This document shows positions 44,380 to 54,869 of a stretch of DNA of 64,000 nt, piece after piece. A program made the position numbers and the translations under genes. Each line of letters opens with the position of its first letter. Position 1 is the stretch's first letter. This DNA comes from Ariolimax columbianus (taxonomy: Eukaryota > Mollusca > Gastropoda > Stylommatophora > Arionidae), in NCBI GenBank assembly GCA_036924085.1, contig JAVGWX010000002.1:153566571-153630570 (forward strand), read 5' to 3'. Under the pieces are notes generated by a model, which saw only the letters and a program-made list of their open reading frames with translations, did no database searches and had not been told where the DNA came from.

Positions 44380-44860
44380 ACGGGGTTTAAGCTGAAGCAG
44401 ATGGTCCCTGACAGTAGTTCATGTTGATGACATGTACTCCATAGGGACCGTAAAGGTTATGATTGATTGATTAATCTACCTACTGTACATGAAATCACAT
44501 AACAACTGCATCTACATACATGTTCTAAATGAAAGTTCGTGGGGCTGGCGACCTCGCCGTATAAAATAAATGACCACTGAAACGTCAGTTGAAAATGCCT
44601 TAGTGCAGGCTTTCTAAAGGAAGCCAACTATTGTGGCCGTCCCTTGCTCAGACTGGAGTGAATTAAAAACAAGATGAAGATGACGATGAAGAATATACTG
44701 AACGACCATTTAAGTGGACAAGATGAAGATGGCGATGAAGAATACACTGATCCACCACTTAAGTGGCACCGTAGGAATAAAGAAAATGTCCACTGCAACC
44801 TTTTAATAATATCGTAAAGTGCAATCATAGAGGGTTGTCAATGGGACTAGTGGTTCCATC
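44380..44860 (+). repeat. dispersed repeat fragment and 49-bp duplication
   Basis: 44535-44640 resembles 5240-5350 (CGTGGGGCTGGCGACCTCGC). At 44660-44765 the ~57-bp segment with AAGATGAAGATGACGATGAA-GAATA..ACTTAAGTGG is present twice in tandem. Confidence 0.6.
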
Positions 44861-44889
44861 GTGATGATTGTTATTATCAAATCTACCAG

Positions 44890-45140
44890 TAGTGAGTTAT
44901 GCACGTCTGACGAGTTGTCTCTGGTAGCATGCAGGTTTTAGTGGCTCTTCTCACGTGTCGGGGGTTGAGGGTAGCTCTTGAAACTCTGGGCTTGACATCA
45001 AGCTGTTCACTACGGTATCACAGTGTCAATTCTGACATTTGTGAGCCGGTTACTGTAAGCACGGCCTATTTCCAGGTGTATTCCAGGTGAGGACGTTAGG
45101 TAAGGTCTTGGTCAAGCATATTGGCTCAGACCTCCTGTGA
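44890..45140. repeat. dispersed repeat related to 15.4 and 41.4 kb copies
   Basis: TCACAGTGTCAATTCTGACA..GTGAGCCGGTTACTGTAAGC and the following GGTGAGGACGTTAGGTAAGG correspond in order to 15490-15590. TTGTCTCTGGTAGCATGCAG links it to ~3642. Assignment is by partial similarity. Confidence 0.45.
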
Positions 45141-45999
45141 TAGTTTGTCCATCACAAGTGATGAAGACCACTCTCTTTGTTCAGCCGTGTGGACAGTCGT
45201 ATCTCTTGCTGTGTCCGCTGAAATGGGTGACTTGCGCGGAGATTTGGATTAAAGTGAGGAAGAAACTGCGCCTTTTGTCAACCTCACTCACAGAGCCTAA
45301 GCTACCTTTTGCCAGTGGCAAGACATTCATCGATGCATATTTTGCCTCAGGGTTACCACCGAAGCCTTTCCGTAAACATGTAACCCGCAGGGTAGAAAGG
45401 TGGGAAGGCATCTAACGCAGTTTGTCGTGCCTTTTCGATAACCACAAGAGGTCGTATGGACAACACTCAGCGTGTGAATGAGTCTGGCATCTCTCCCCAG
45501 CTGTATTCAGTTCATCATAGTAGCATCTAAAATTCCCACACGCCATATTCGTGAAGGTGAACCGGCAGAACTAACCCGTGAGATACGACACAGGTATAAC
45601 TAGTTTAAGCGTAGCGCCATTCAGCCGGCGTCCAGACCAGGATAAACGGATGGAAGAAATCACAAAAAAAGAACGAAATAACAAGTCCAGACGGAAAACA
45701 ACTCCACGTATCCGTGAACACAAGTGTAAGTCGTCCACTGGTGTCAATTCCAGGCAAATCCGTGGTCTGGCGGCATCCATAATGATCCAAAACAGTAGAG
45801 AAATGTAGACTCGCAGCCAGTTACGGCGCCATCTTTGCCAGACCTCCTACTATCATGACAAACGTCAAAGTAACAGAGTGGATTCTACTGCTTGCAACTC
45901 CCTCCACAAGTGCCATATTAGCTCCCCCTCTCTCCAGTAGCGACAGACTCCAGTATACTCAGCATCGCATAGGTTCAGTACAGTTTAGTACATTTTAGT
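45141..45999. other. no recognised gene
   Basis: Opposed frames at 45137-45415 (plus) and 45181-45411 (minus) have no recognisable domain. Tail-like AAAAAAAGAACG near 45664 is unassigned. The right end (45965-46005) holds the GTTCAGTACAGTTTAGTACA repeat that flanks the CR1-like element. Confidence 0.35.
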
Positions 46000-46043
46000 T
46001 TAGGTCAATAGGGTGCTATAGAGGATGTAGTCAAAGGGGTAAT

Positions 46044-46625
46044 TTGGTGTCAGGGAAGTGTGAAATACATAGTAGAAAAGCAAACACTAAAATGATAAAG
46101 CAGAAGCAAAAAGAGGAAAACCAACAACATTACAAACTAAAATGTTTTTATGCAAATGTGAGAAGCATAGTAAATAAAAGAGAAGAATTGGAACTGTATG
46201 TAGAAGAAGAAAAACCAGATATAATAGGGTTAACAGAATCATGGACATATGAGGAGATTGCAGATAGTGAACTTGAAATTGAGGGATATACAATGTTAAG
46301 GAAAGATAGGATAATTGGAGACAAGACTAAGGGAGGTGGCGTTTTATTATACTGTATAAATTCTGTTAATATAACGATCAAAGATTATTTATCATGTGGT
46401 AACAAAAATGAAAGTGTATGGGGAGAAATAGAAAGTGGGGGTGAAAAAACAGTGATTGGAGTGTGCTATAGATGTCCATCAAGTCAAAAAGAGGAAGATG
46501 AGGAGCTGATTAGTAGTATAGCAAAGGCAAGTAAAGGGAAATTATTATTAATGGGAGATTTCAACTATCCAGAAATACAATGGGATATGGCAGAAGCACT
46601 TGTAGAGTCAAAACCTTTTGCATAA
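46044..46625 (+). pseudogene. CR1-like endonuclease, N-terminal part (193 aa)
   Basis: APE-type endonuclease motifs in order: LKCFYANVRSIVNKREEL (~32-49), IIGLTESWTYEE (~60), GGGVLLYCIN (~98), VIGVCYRCPSSQKEE (~140) and LLLMGDFNYPEIQWDMAE (~170-187). The acidic and Asn residues for catalysis are present. The frame ends after VESKPFA because 7 bp present in the other copies (TTAAGTG between CCTTTTG and CATAAC) are missing here. A Met-rich basic N-terminus precedes the domain. Confidence 0.88.
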
Positions 46626-47380
46626 CTGACAATTTTTTAATTCAACATGTAGAAGCAGCCACCAGAGGCAAAAACATACTCGACCTAGTTTTTACCACAG
46701 AGGAAAATATGATTGAAAAAGTTACCGTTGGCGAACTGTTTGGCTCAAGTGACCATCAAATCATCCGTTGGGATCTTATTGCAGGGAAAGAAGTAAACAT
46801 AAACACGCGAACATACGACTACTCTAAGGCAGATGTTAAGAGGATGAAAGAGGCAGCGAACCACATAATCTGGAAAGATATTATTGTAGGAACAGATGTT
46901 GAACAGGAGTGGGAAAGTTTTAAAACAGTTCTAGAAACGCTAAAAGAGGAATGTGTTCCATGTAGGGAGGTAAACCCCAAGCGTAAAAAGTGGATAACTA
47001 GATTTGTAGTGAAATGTAGAAGAGCAAAAAATAAAGCATGGCAAAAATATATAGAGGCAGGTAAATCAAAAGAAACATATGTAAAATATTTGGACAAGCA
47101 GAACATATCTCAGAAAGCGAATAAAACAGCAAAAATAGACTTTGAAAAAAAACTTGCTCAGAGGATCAAGACTGACAGTAAAAGCTTCTTTTCTTATGTT
47201 AGAAATAAACAAAGAACGAAAGACAAAGTAGGCCCTCTCATAGACAGTACAGGGAAAATAATAAGTGAGAATAGGGAGGCTGCTAATCTGCTCAATCAGT
47301 ACTTTGGCACAGTCTTCACAAAGGAGGACTGCTCCGAGATCCCAGAGCCTATAGATATTTTTCAAAGAGACATGGATTAA
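46580..47380 (+). pseudogene. CR1-like endonuclease C-terminus and linker (266 aa)
   Basis: It continues the ORF in another frame: CITDNFLIQHVEAATRGK, ILDLVFTTEENMIEKV and the final catalytic block GSSDHQIIRWDL (~50-61), then a ~190-residue linker to SFFSYVRNKQRTKDKVGPLI, NREAANLLNQYFGTVFT, the standard lead-in to CR1-type reverse transcriptase. It stops at FQRDMD because of a 10-bp deletion relative to the 52-kb copy. The first ~14 residues overlap the upstream frame and are not native. Confidence 0.85.
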
Positions 47381-47403
47381 GATCAATCTGTATTACAGAG
47401 GAA

Positions 47404-48885
47404 ATGCTTTTAAAAAAATTGGAGGGGTTGAAAGTGAATAAATGTCCAGGTCAAGATGGTATTCACCCAAAATTGCTGTATGAAATTAGAAACCAACTAG
47501 CAAAACCATTGGCTATATTATGTTCTCAATCACTTACAAAAGGGATTGTTCCACGGGATTGGAAAGATGCAGGAGTGATCCCCTTATTCAAAAAAGGCAA
47601 AAAATCAGATCCGGCAAATTATAGACCGGTGAGTTTAACGAGCATAGTCTGTAAATTGTTAGAGTCAATAATCAAAGAAAACATTGTAATGCATTTAGAA
47701 AAATTTAATCTAATTAGAAATAGTCAGCATGGGTTTACTAGAGGGAGATCATGCTTAACAAATCTATTAGAATTCATGGAGGAGGTTACTAAAATCATAG
47801 ATAAAGGGGAGCCAGTGGATGTTATTTATCTAGACTTTGCAAAGGCCTTTGATAGAGTACCTCATCAAAGATTATTTCGAAAGTTAAAATCACATGGAAT
47901 AGGTGGCGAAGTTGCCAAATGGATTGACAATTGGTTAACGGGAAGAAGGAAGAGGGTGGGCATAAATAAGGAGTACTCTGAGTGGAGTGAAGTGAAAAGT
48001 GGTGTGCCACAGGGCTCGGTTTTGGGACCAATTTTGTTCTTGATATATATAAATGATTTGGACATTGATATGAGATCCATGATTGCAAAATTTGCTGATG
48101 ACACAAAACTATGCAGTAGTGTCTCATCTAAAGCGGAAGTGGATATATTGATGTCGGATTTAGATAAAATTCGAGAATGGTCTGTAAGCTGGCAAATGGA
48201 GTTTAATGTAGATAAATGTACAGTCATCCACATGGGTAGATCCAATATGGAACATAATTACAGAATGGGAGAAAACAATATTAGAAATATAGATAAGGAA
48301 AGGGACCTAGGGGTTATAATAGATCATACAGGAAAGGTGAGTGAGCAAGTTAAGGTAGCAGTGAAAAAGGCAAATGCAATGTTAGGTATGATAAAAAGAA
48401 ATATTAAACATAAGAGCAAGGAAGTGATCGTCAAACTGTATAAAGCTTTAGTTAGACCTAGATTGGAGTACTGTGTACAGGTGTGGAGTCCTTATCATAG
48501 AGGGGACATAAACATGCTAGAAAGAATACAAAAAAGAGCGACAAAGATGATAGTGGGATTCCAGAATTACAGTTATGAGGAACGACTCAGAAAAACCGGC
48601 CTACAGTGTCTCGAAGAGAGAAGAATTCGTGGTGACTTAATACAGGTTTATAAGATGATCAGAGGAATCGATAAATTAGACTATAACAAGTTTTTTAAAA
48701 TACAGCCACCTACAATAACACGAGGGCATAGCTACAAGCTGATTAAAGAGAGGTCCAGGTTAGATATTAGGAAATATTTTTTTAGTCAGAGAGTGGTGTC
48801 TGCTTGGAATGCATTGCCAGGGGAGGTAGTGGAGGCAGGGACAGTTAATGCATTTAAGAATAAACTGGATGCGCATAGATTTTAG
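47404..48885 (+). CDS. CR1-like reverse transcriptase (493 aa), uninterrupted
   Basis: A non-LTR reverse transcriptase: KCPGQDGIHPKLL (~13), LFKKGKKSDPANYRPVSLTS (61-80), VDVIYLDFAKAFDRVPHQRL (catalytic Asp at 144), SGVPQGSVLGPILFLIYIND (199-218), KFADDTKLC (catalytic Asp-Asp at 231-232), GVIIDHTGKVSEQVKVAVKK (thumb, ~303-322), then LEYCVQVWSPYHRGDINMLE, MIRGIDKLDYNKFF and FFSQRVVSAWNALP at the C-terminus. All palm residues are intact and the stop falls just before the 3' tail. Reverse transcriptases of this type copy the element's RNA at a nicked target. Loss of frame with the endonuclease means it probably cannot be made as one product. Confidence 0.95.
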   Translation: MLLKKLEGLKVNKCPGQDGIHPKLLYEIRNQLAKPLAILCSQSLTKGIVPRDWKDAGVIPLFKKGKKSDPANYRPVSLTSIVCKLLESIIKENIVMHLEKFNLIRNSQHGFTRGRSCLTNLLEFMEEVTKIIDKGEPVDVIYLDFAKAFDRVPHQRLFRKLKSHGIGGEVAKWIDNWLTGRRKRVGINKEYSEWSEVKSGVPQGSVLGPILFLIYINDLDIDMRSMIAKFADDTKLCSSVSSKAEVDILMSDLDKIREWSVSWQMEFNVDKCTVIHMGRSNMEHNYRMGENNIRNIDKERDLGVIIDHTGKVSEQVKVAVKKANAMLGMIKRNIKHKSKEVIVKLYKALVRPRLEYCVQVWSPYHRGDINMLERIQKRATKMIVGFQNYSYEERLRKTGLQCLEERRIRGDLIQVYKMIRGIDKLDYNKFFKIQPPTITRGHSYKLIKERSRLDIRKYFFSQRVVSAWNALPGEVVEAGTVNAFKNKLDAHRF

Positions 48886-48970
48886 AGCAAGGTGATGTAA
48901 ATGTAACTGGTTGTATACAGACTCTGCAGGGTCTTCTAAACCAGTATAAAGATGTTAAGTTAAGTTAAGA

Positions 48971-49080
48971 TCAGACCAGGTTTAGTACAGTTCAGTACAT
49001 TTTAGTTCAGGTCAGGTCAGACCAGGTCAGGTCAGACCAGGTCAGTCTGTCCAGTACAGTTCAGGCAATACCCCTTTCAT
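48971..49080 (+). repeat. AGGTCAG / CAGTACATT short tandem repeats at CR1-like 3' flank
   Basis: Just after the element: GTTTAGTACAGTTCAGTACA, TTTTAGTTCAGGTCAGGTCA and three GACCAGGTCAG units. Similar sequence lies at 45965-46005, 52020-52070 and 54640-54740. Confidence 0.9.
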
Positions 49081-49299
49081 AGAAATCCTAAACACCATGT
49101 GATGACATAACGGAGGTTACATCATGGTTACTCGAAGCGCATTGAACGGTGTGGTTGCCTTACGAATTGTTTAATTGAAAGCGGAATATAGAAATGGGTA
49201 TTTTATTTCGATGTTAATTGTTATTACTACTTTTATTTACTATTTTTCAATATGACTTTCAAGAATCAAGTTAATCCCAGCAAAGTTGACATGGACACT

Positions 49300-50882
49300 T
49301 ACTCGATTTTTAAGAAACAATAATCTTGATATCAAGAGCAACTTGAATATGAATCTTGTCCATAATTAAACATAAAATCTGGTCTGAAGACTGCAAACGT
49401 TTCAAACCATTGGGTGAATGCAAAGAACAACAATAACATGTAACATTTTTTATGGTGTCAAATGCTGATGTTGTGGTCACAGAATAATTTTCAAAATCAA
49501 GGTAGTTCATGCACTGACCAACATTTTTCTCATTTAGCCAATTGTTTCGTATGCATTTCAAAATGTGCACAGGGTCCAACATAACAAAAAACAAACAATG
49601 GTCTACTTCGTCACTAGAATGTTTGTACACAATACTTACGTCTGGGGGAGAGGACAAAAAAATATTGCCTTGCAATGAATTTCGTTGTTGTCTGAGCTTA
49701 CACATATCACTTTGAAGCCAATTACTTCCAAGCCCATGACAACCTTCTTAATGACAAGAAACATCTCTTGTGCAGTAATTGTGAGCACAGGCAAAATGTG
49801 CACAACATCTTTATAGGATGATAGAAAACTAGTTATCATAAATACATATGCACTGTTTGCAGACTTCATCATTATAAGCAGAGCCTACAATGTTTCCACC
49901 CTTGAAATCAAGAGCAGCTTTAATATAGATCTCGTCTATCATTAGACACACTGTGTGCTCTTCTGGCTGCAATGTTTCAAACCGGTGTTTGGCATACGAC
50001 AAAAAAAATGGTCACTGAATTTCTCACGGGCTGGATTTAAATTGAGTGCGGAACATACCCTATGAATGGTACATAGATGCGGGAGTATAATATGACCAGA
50101 GCTTCGCAAGAATTTGTATGGGGGGATATGGAAAAAGCAAACTAGCAAAAATTAAACATTCCATGATATACCTAAAGTGATGCTTTTCACTTATATTAGA
50201 AGAAAGTTGTTCTATTACAAAATCAATTAATATTTGCCTTTCAGTTGGTAAAGAGCTTTTAAGTCTAGTTAGAAGTTTACTTATAATATTAATGGTTGTT
50301 TTTTGTTTCCCTATCATTATTTGTCTGACCCATCATTTCTACATGATTTATTATTTGCATTACATCAACAACTGTACCAATTTGACATGGGAAACTTAAT
50401 GTACCAGATTTCTGCAGAGACACACTGTTCAAATACACAGACACATCCATTTCTTTATCTATTACAATAGATTTGTGAACAGTTGGAGCAGGTAAAAACT
50501 TCATTTTCACAATAACAACAATATCTGGCTTGTCAGTTAAAATTAGCCATGACTCTGGAAGTTCAACTAATTTTAGGCGTTCTTTTAGTTCCCCGAGATT
50601 TCTGCATAATCAATCATTATCATATTTTGACTTGCTGTCAACACTTTCTTGGATGGCCTTTTCAAGATTCTGCATATCAATCCTTATTCTTGTATAGCTG
50701 GTTGTTCCCTGGAAGTACTTGCCTTTGACATATATGATGGCCATCCTGGAAGCTGCGATGGACATGCACCTTTCCTCAAACTTGGGGTATTGTAGAGATG
50801 CTGTTAATAACGTTCCAGTTTCCTCATCATTTCCATATATCTCTCGAATGATATCCACATGCAAAATGTACCTCACTTATCT
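49300..50882 (-). mobile_element. P-element/THAP9-type transposase, decayed
   Basis: Minus strand, right to left: an exon start at ~50880 preceded by a TTTGTTTGTTTTCAG acceptor; KKSSLPTERQ..IDFVIEQLSSNISEKHHFRY and FASLLFPYPP (50060-50317); SGHIILPHLCTIHRVCSALN (49990-50120), the HTH-like block; EEHTVCLMIDEIYIKAALDF (~49925-49965), a catalytic Asp block; SSYKDVVHILPVLTITAQEM (49740-49830); VMGLEVIGFKVICVSSDN (49680-49750); and FFVMLDPVHILKCIRNNWLN (49525-49600). These are consecutive P-transposase blocks. Stops and frameshifts occur between them. The THAP DNA-binding domain was not found. At 49310-49440 part of the second block is present again (see findings). Confidence 0.78.
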
Positions 50883-51660
50883 GAAAACAAACAAAAATTA
50901 AATTCGTATGAAGGTCGGTTACAATGGATCTCCAACGTTCTCTGTCTCTGGTCTTCAAAGGCATCAATTCTCCTCTTCAACTGTTTATTCATTGTCCACT
51001 TTTCAGCAGCATCATGTATTAAGGATGAAAAAAAAACAATTTCTTATGTTGGTCTCTAATCCATATTCTTTAATTTTGGTGTTGTCTATATATATATATC
51101 CATCAGGTCACTGTGTCATCATATCACTGGGAATTATTTGTTTTCTCCACATCTGATTTTAGGATTTCTAGTCCTTCATTATTCTGTACTTGTGTACTCT
51201 GTTTTCACTGACATATTCTGCCCACTTCTTTTGAAATAATTTCCTCATCAAATATAATTTGCGATCTCTGTTTTTAGTCTAACCAACCACTTCCCATTTC
51301 TTCATACATAGGTCTACCTTTTTTATTGTGCACAACCATTATCTTACTGACATTTTTCATAAACACATTTCTCATTTGCAAATATATATCTAGATTTGTC
51401 AATCTATACAACCAACAAATATTCTGGGGTGCCATAAGCCTTTTCCTAAAAAAAACCAAAAAACAAATATTGCATTCACAAAAGCTTGTACCCTTCACAC
51501 AATTGGATCAATGTATCCCTATTTCGTTGCTGGACCCGTTTATATTTTCCTCTTTGTTTATTCTCTTCACGTCAAAAGCTAATTGTAATCGAACTATCCG
51601 TTAATTTCTCACTCAAGTAGATAACACTGTTGTATAATTACTTTAAAATAAATTTATTAA
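50883..51660 (-). other. possible intron or upstream part of the P-type transposon
   Basis: Minus frames at 51274-51498 (MRNVFMKNVSKIMVVHNKKG) and ~51170-51260 (RDRKLYLMRKLFQKKWAEYV) are basic and helix-prone but not recognisable as a THAP domain. The stretch upstream of the acceptor at 50882 has no other feature. Confidence 0.3.
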
Positions 51661-52019
51661 ATAAATATGTTAAAACATTTGACTGACTCTGGCCTTATCA
51701 GTTGGAGTGAAGTTTTCTATGCATATTAAGGCTCTTTATTCTTATCTTTTCGAAACAGTGCATCGTCTGGGAACTTGAAAACCGAAACACGTGGAGCACA
51801 ACGATAAGGCATCGTCAACGACGACTTCCATTAAATATAGACTAGTCTAAATTATACTAAATACGTTTAAATTGTGAATACGTTCTGACTAGGTAAGAAC
51901 ACAGATGTTAATATAAATTGAAAGATCTCAGACAGGAACTTGTCACGGACGTCTGTTGTCTACCTCATCACTACTGCACATTGTTGTGCGTTGGCCTTAT
52001 ATCTGCAGCGGTATTGGTT
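51661..52019. other. no recognised gene
   Basis: No frame or repeat was assigned. Confidence 0.35.
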
Positions 52020-52068
52020 CAGATCGGGTCAGATCAGATAAGTCTGTTTAGTATAGGTCAGGTCAGAT

Positions 52069-54605
52069 TTATCATCTGGTAACAAAAACGAAAGTGTATG
52101 AGAAGAAATAGAAAGTGGAGGTGAAAAAACATTGATTGGAGTATGCTATAGATGCTCATCAAGTCAAAAAGAGGAAGACAGGAGTTGATACCAGCATAGC
52201 AAAGGCAAGTGAAGGGAAAGTATTATTAGTGGGGGATTTAACTTTCCAGAAATAAAATGGGATATGGCAGAAGCACTTGTGGAGTCAAAACCTTTTGTTA
52301 AGTGCATAACTGATAATTTTTAATTCAACATGTAGAAGCAGCCACCAGAGGCAAAAACACAATCTGCTTAGTTTTTACTACAGAGGAAAATATGATTTAA
52401 AACGTTACTTTTGGGGAACTATTTGGCTCAAGTGACCATCAAATCATCCGTTGGGATCTTATAATAGGGAAAGAAGTAACCATAAACACGAGAACATACA
52501 ACTACTCTAAGGCAAATGTAACTGGTTGTATACAGACTCTGCAGGGTCTTCTAAACCAGTATAAAGACGTTAAGTTAAGTTAAGATGAAAGAGGCAGCGA
52601 GCAACATAATCTGGAAAGATATTGTCAGAGAAACAGATGTTGAACAAGAGTGGGAGAGTTTTAAAACAGTTCTAGAAAAGCTAAAAGTGGAAAACTAGAT
52701 TTGTAGCTAAATGTAGAAGAGCTAAAAATAAAGCATGGAAAAAATATAACAAGACAGGTAAATCAAAAGAAACATATTTAAATATTTGGACAAGCAAATC
52801 ATAGCTCATAAAGTTAATTAAGAAGCAAAAATAGACTTAGAAAAAAAACAACAACTTGCTAATAGGATCAATACTGATTAAAAGCTTCTTTTCTTATGTT
52901 AGAAATAAAGAAAGAACGAAAGACAAGGTAGGTCCTCTCATAGATGGCACACGTAAAATAATAAGAGAAAATAGGGATACAGCCAATCTACTAAATCAAT
53001 ACTTTGGCACAGTCTACACAAAAGAAGACTGCTTCAAGATCCCAGAGCCTAAAGATATTTTCAAATGTGAAATGGATATATTGGGATTAAAATCAATATG
53101 TATTGCCGAGGAAATGGTTTAAAAAAAATTGGAGGGATTAAAAGTGGATAAATGTCCAGGTCAAAATGCTATTTAATATTAGAGACCAGCTAGCAAAACC
53201 ATTGGCTATAGTATGTTCTCAATCACTTGCAAACGAGATTGTTCCAAGAGATTGGAAAGATGCAGGAGTGATCCACTTATTCAAAAAAGGAAAGAAATCA
53301 GATCCAGGAAATTATAGACCGGTGAGTTTAACGAGCATAGTCTGTAAAATGTTAGAATGAATAATCAACAAAAACATTGTAATGCATTTAGACAGGTTTA
53401 ATCTAATCAGAAATAGTCAGCATGGTTTTACTAGAGGGAGATCGTGCTTAGCAAATCTATTTCAATTCATCGAGAGGTAAACTAAAATGATAGATAAGGG
53501 GGAACTAGTGGAAGTTATTTTTCTAGATTTTGCAAAGACTTTTGATAGAGTACCTCATAAAAGATTATTTAAAAAGTTAAAATCACATGGAATAGGTGGA
53601 GAGGTTGCCGAATGGATTAAAAATTGGTTAACGGGAAGAAGGCAGAGGGTGTGCATAAATAAGGAGTACTCTGAGTGGTGTGAAGTAAAAAGTGGAGTGC
53701 TACAGGACTCGGTTTTGGGACCAATATTGTTCTTGATTTATATAAACGATTTGGACATTGATATAGGATCCATGACTGAAAAATTTGCGGACGACACAAA
53801 ACTATGTAGGAGTGTCTCATCTAAAGCAGAGGTAGACAAATTAAAGTCAGATTTAAATAACATTTGAAACTGGTCTGTGAGATGGCAAATGGAGTTTAAT
53901 ATAGATAAATGTGCAGTCATCCACATGGGTGGATCAAATATGGAACATAATTACAGAATGGGCGAGAACAATATTAGAATGATAGATAAAGGAAAGGGAC
54001 CTAGGGGTAATAATAGAGCACACAGGTAAAGTGAGTAAGCAAGTCCAGGTAGCAGTAAATAAGGCAAATGCAATGTTATGTATGATAAAAATAAATATTA
54101 AACATAGGAGTAGGGAGGTGATAGATAAACTGTATAAAGCATTAGTTAGACCTAGATTGGAGTACTGTGTACATGTGCGGAGTCCTTATCATAGAGGGGA
54201 GATAAATATGGTGGAAATGATACACAGAAGAGCGACAAAACTGATAGTGGGATTCCAGAATTACAGTTACGAGGAAAGACTCAGAAAAACCGGCTTACAA
54301 TGCTTTGAAAAGAGAAGAATTCGAGGTCACATAATACATGTTTAAAAGATAATCACAGGAAAAGTTAAATTAGACTATAACACGTTTTTCAAAATGCAAC
54401 CGTCAACGAGAACAAGAGGGCACAGATTAGTTTAAGAAAGGTCCAGACTGGATATTAAAAAATATTTTTTTAGTCAGAGAGTGATGAATGCTTGGAATGC
54501 ATTGTCCCAGAAGGTAGTGGAGGCAGAGACAGCTAATGCAATTAAGAATAGATTGGATGCGCATAGCTTTTAGAGCAGGGAAATGCAAATGTAATTGGTT
54601 GTCTA
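52069..54605 (+). mobile_element. CR1-like non-LTR retrotransposon, 5'-truncated and decayed
   Basis: It aligns to the 46-kb copy from its endonuclease centre (TTTATCATCTGGTAACAAAA) to the 3' tail (TCTTCTAAACCAGTGTTAAC). Frames: linker 52856-53122 (NKERTKDKVGPLI-like), RT fingers 53166-53360, RT palm 53487-53867 with FLDFAKTFDRVPHKRL, LGPILFLIYINDLDI and KFADDTKLC, and C-terminal 54031-54345. The SGVPQGS motif has decayed to SGVLQDS. It contains a 3'-tail insertion at ~52513-52583. Many frameshifts are present. Confidence 0.9.
52513..52583 (+). mobile_element. CR1-like 3' tail nested inside a CR1-like copy
   Basis: CAAATGTAACTGGTTGTATA..CTTCTAAACCAGTATAAAGA and GTTAAGTTAAGTTAAG are the last ~75 bp of the element, sitting inside the linker coding region in place of the short native GCAGATGTTAAGAGG. 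Confidence 0.85.
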
Positions 54606-54745
54606 CAGACTCTGATGAGTCTTCTAAACCAGTGTTAACAAAAGTTCAGGTCAGATCAGATCAGTATGTTTTGTACAATTCAGTTTAGATCAGATCAGTT
54701 CAGGTCAGTATAGTTCAGTACAGTTCAGTTGTGCATCAGCTTGTT
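54606..54745 (+). repeat. CAGGTCAGATC / CAGTACAGTT short repeats
   Basis: Successive CAGATCAG, GTTCAGGTCAG, TAGTTCAGTACAGTTCAG units follow the 3' end of the second CR1-like copy, mirroring 52020-52068 at its 5' side (AGATCAGATAAGTCTGTTTA..AGGTCAGGTCAG). Confidence 0.85.
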
Positions 54746-54869
54746 CAGGTGAGCGCAGTGAGGTTATCAAATCGTCTTTGTTTGCCAACATGTGTTACTT
54801 CGGTCACTGTATGCCCGTCAAGTTGAAAGATTCATATTATGTAATGTGTTCATTCTCATAACTAACTAC

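Larger units (their letters stand above)
46006..48970 (+). mobile_element. CR1-like non-LTR retrotransposon, nearly complete
   Basis: The best preserved element in the window. The leader begins near AATAGGGTGCTATAGAGGAT and the 3' end is TCTTCTAAACCAGTATAAAG followed by ATGTTAAGTTAAGTTAAGA. It encodes an endonuclease and a reverse transcriptase on one strand, split by two small deletions into three frames (described separately). No separate ORF1 is visible, so it is either ORF2-only or slightly 5' truncated. It is flanked by near-identical ~36-bp sequences (see findings). Copies at 9.6-12.4 and 52.1-54.6 kb are older relatives. Confidence 0.93.

Noticed and set aside
45137..45415. 92-codon plus frame and opposed 76-codon minus frame
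   Set aside because: No domain, neighbour or repeat support; similar lengths arise by chance in this composition.
49000..49060. Nuclear-receptor response elements from AGGTCA half-sites
   Set aside because: The AGGTCA motif comes from a simple tandem repeat beside transposons; no gene nearby would be regulated.
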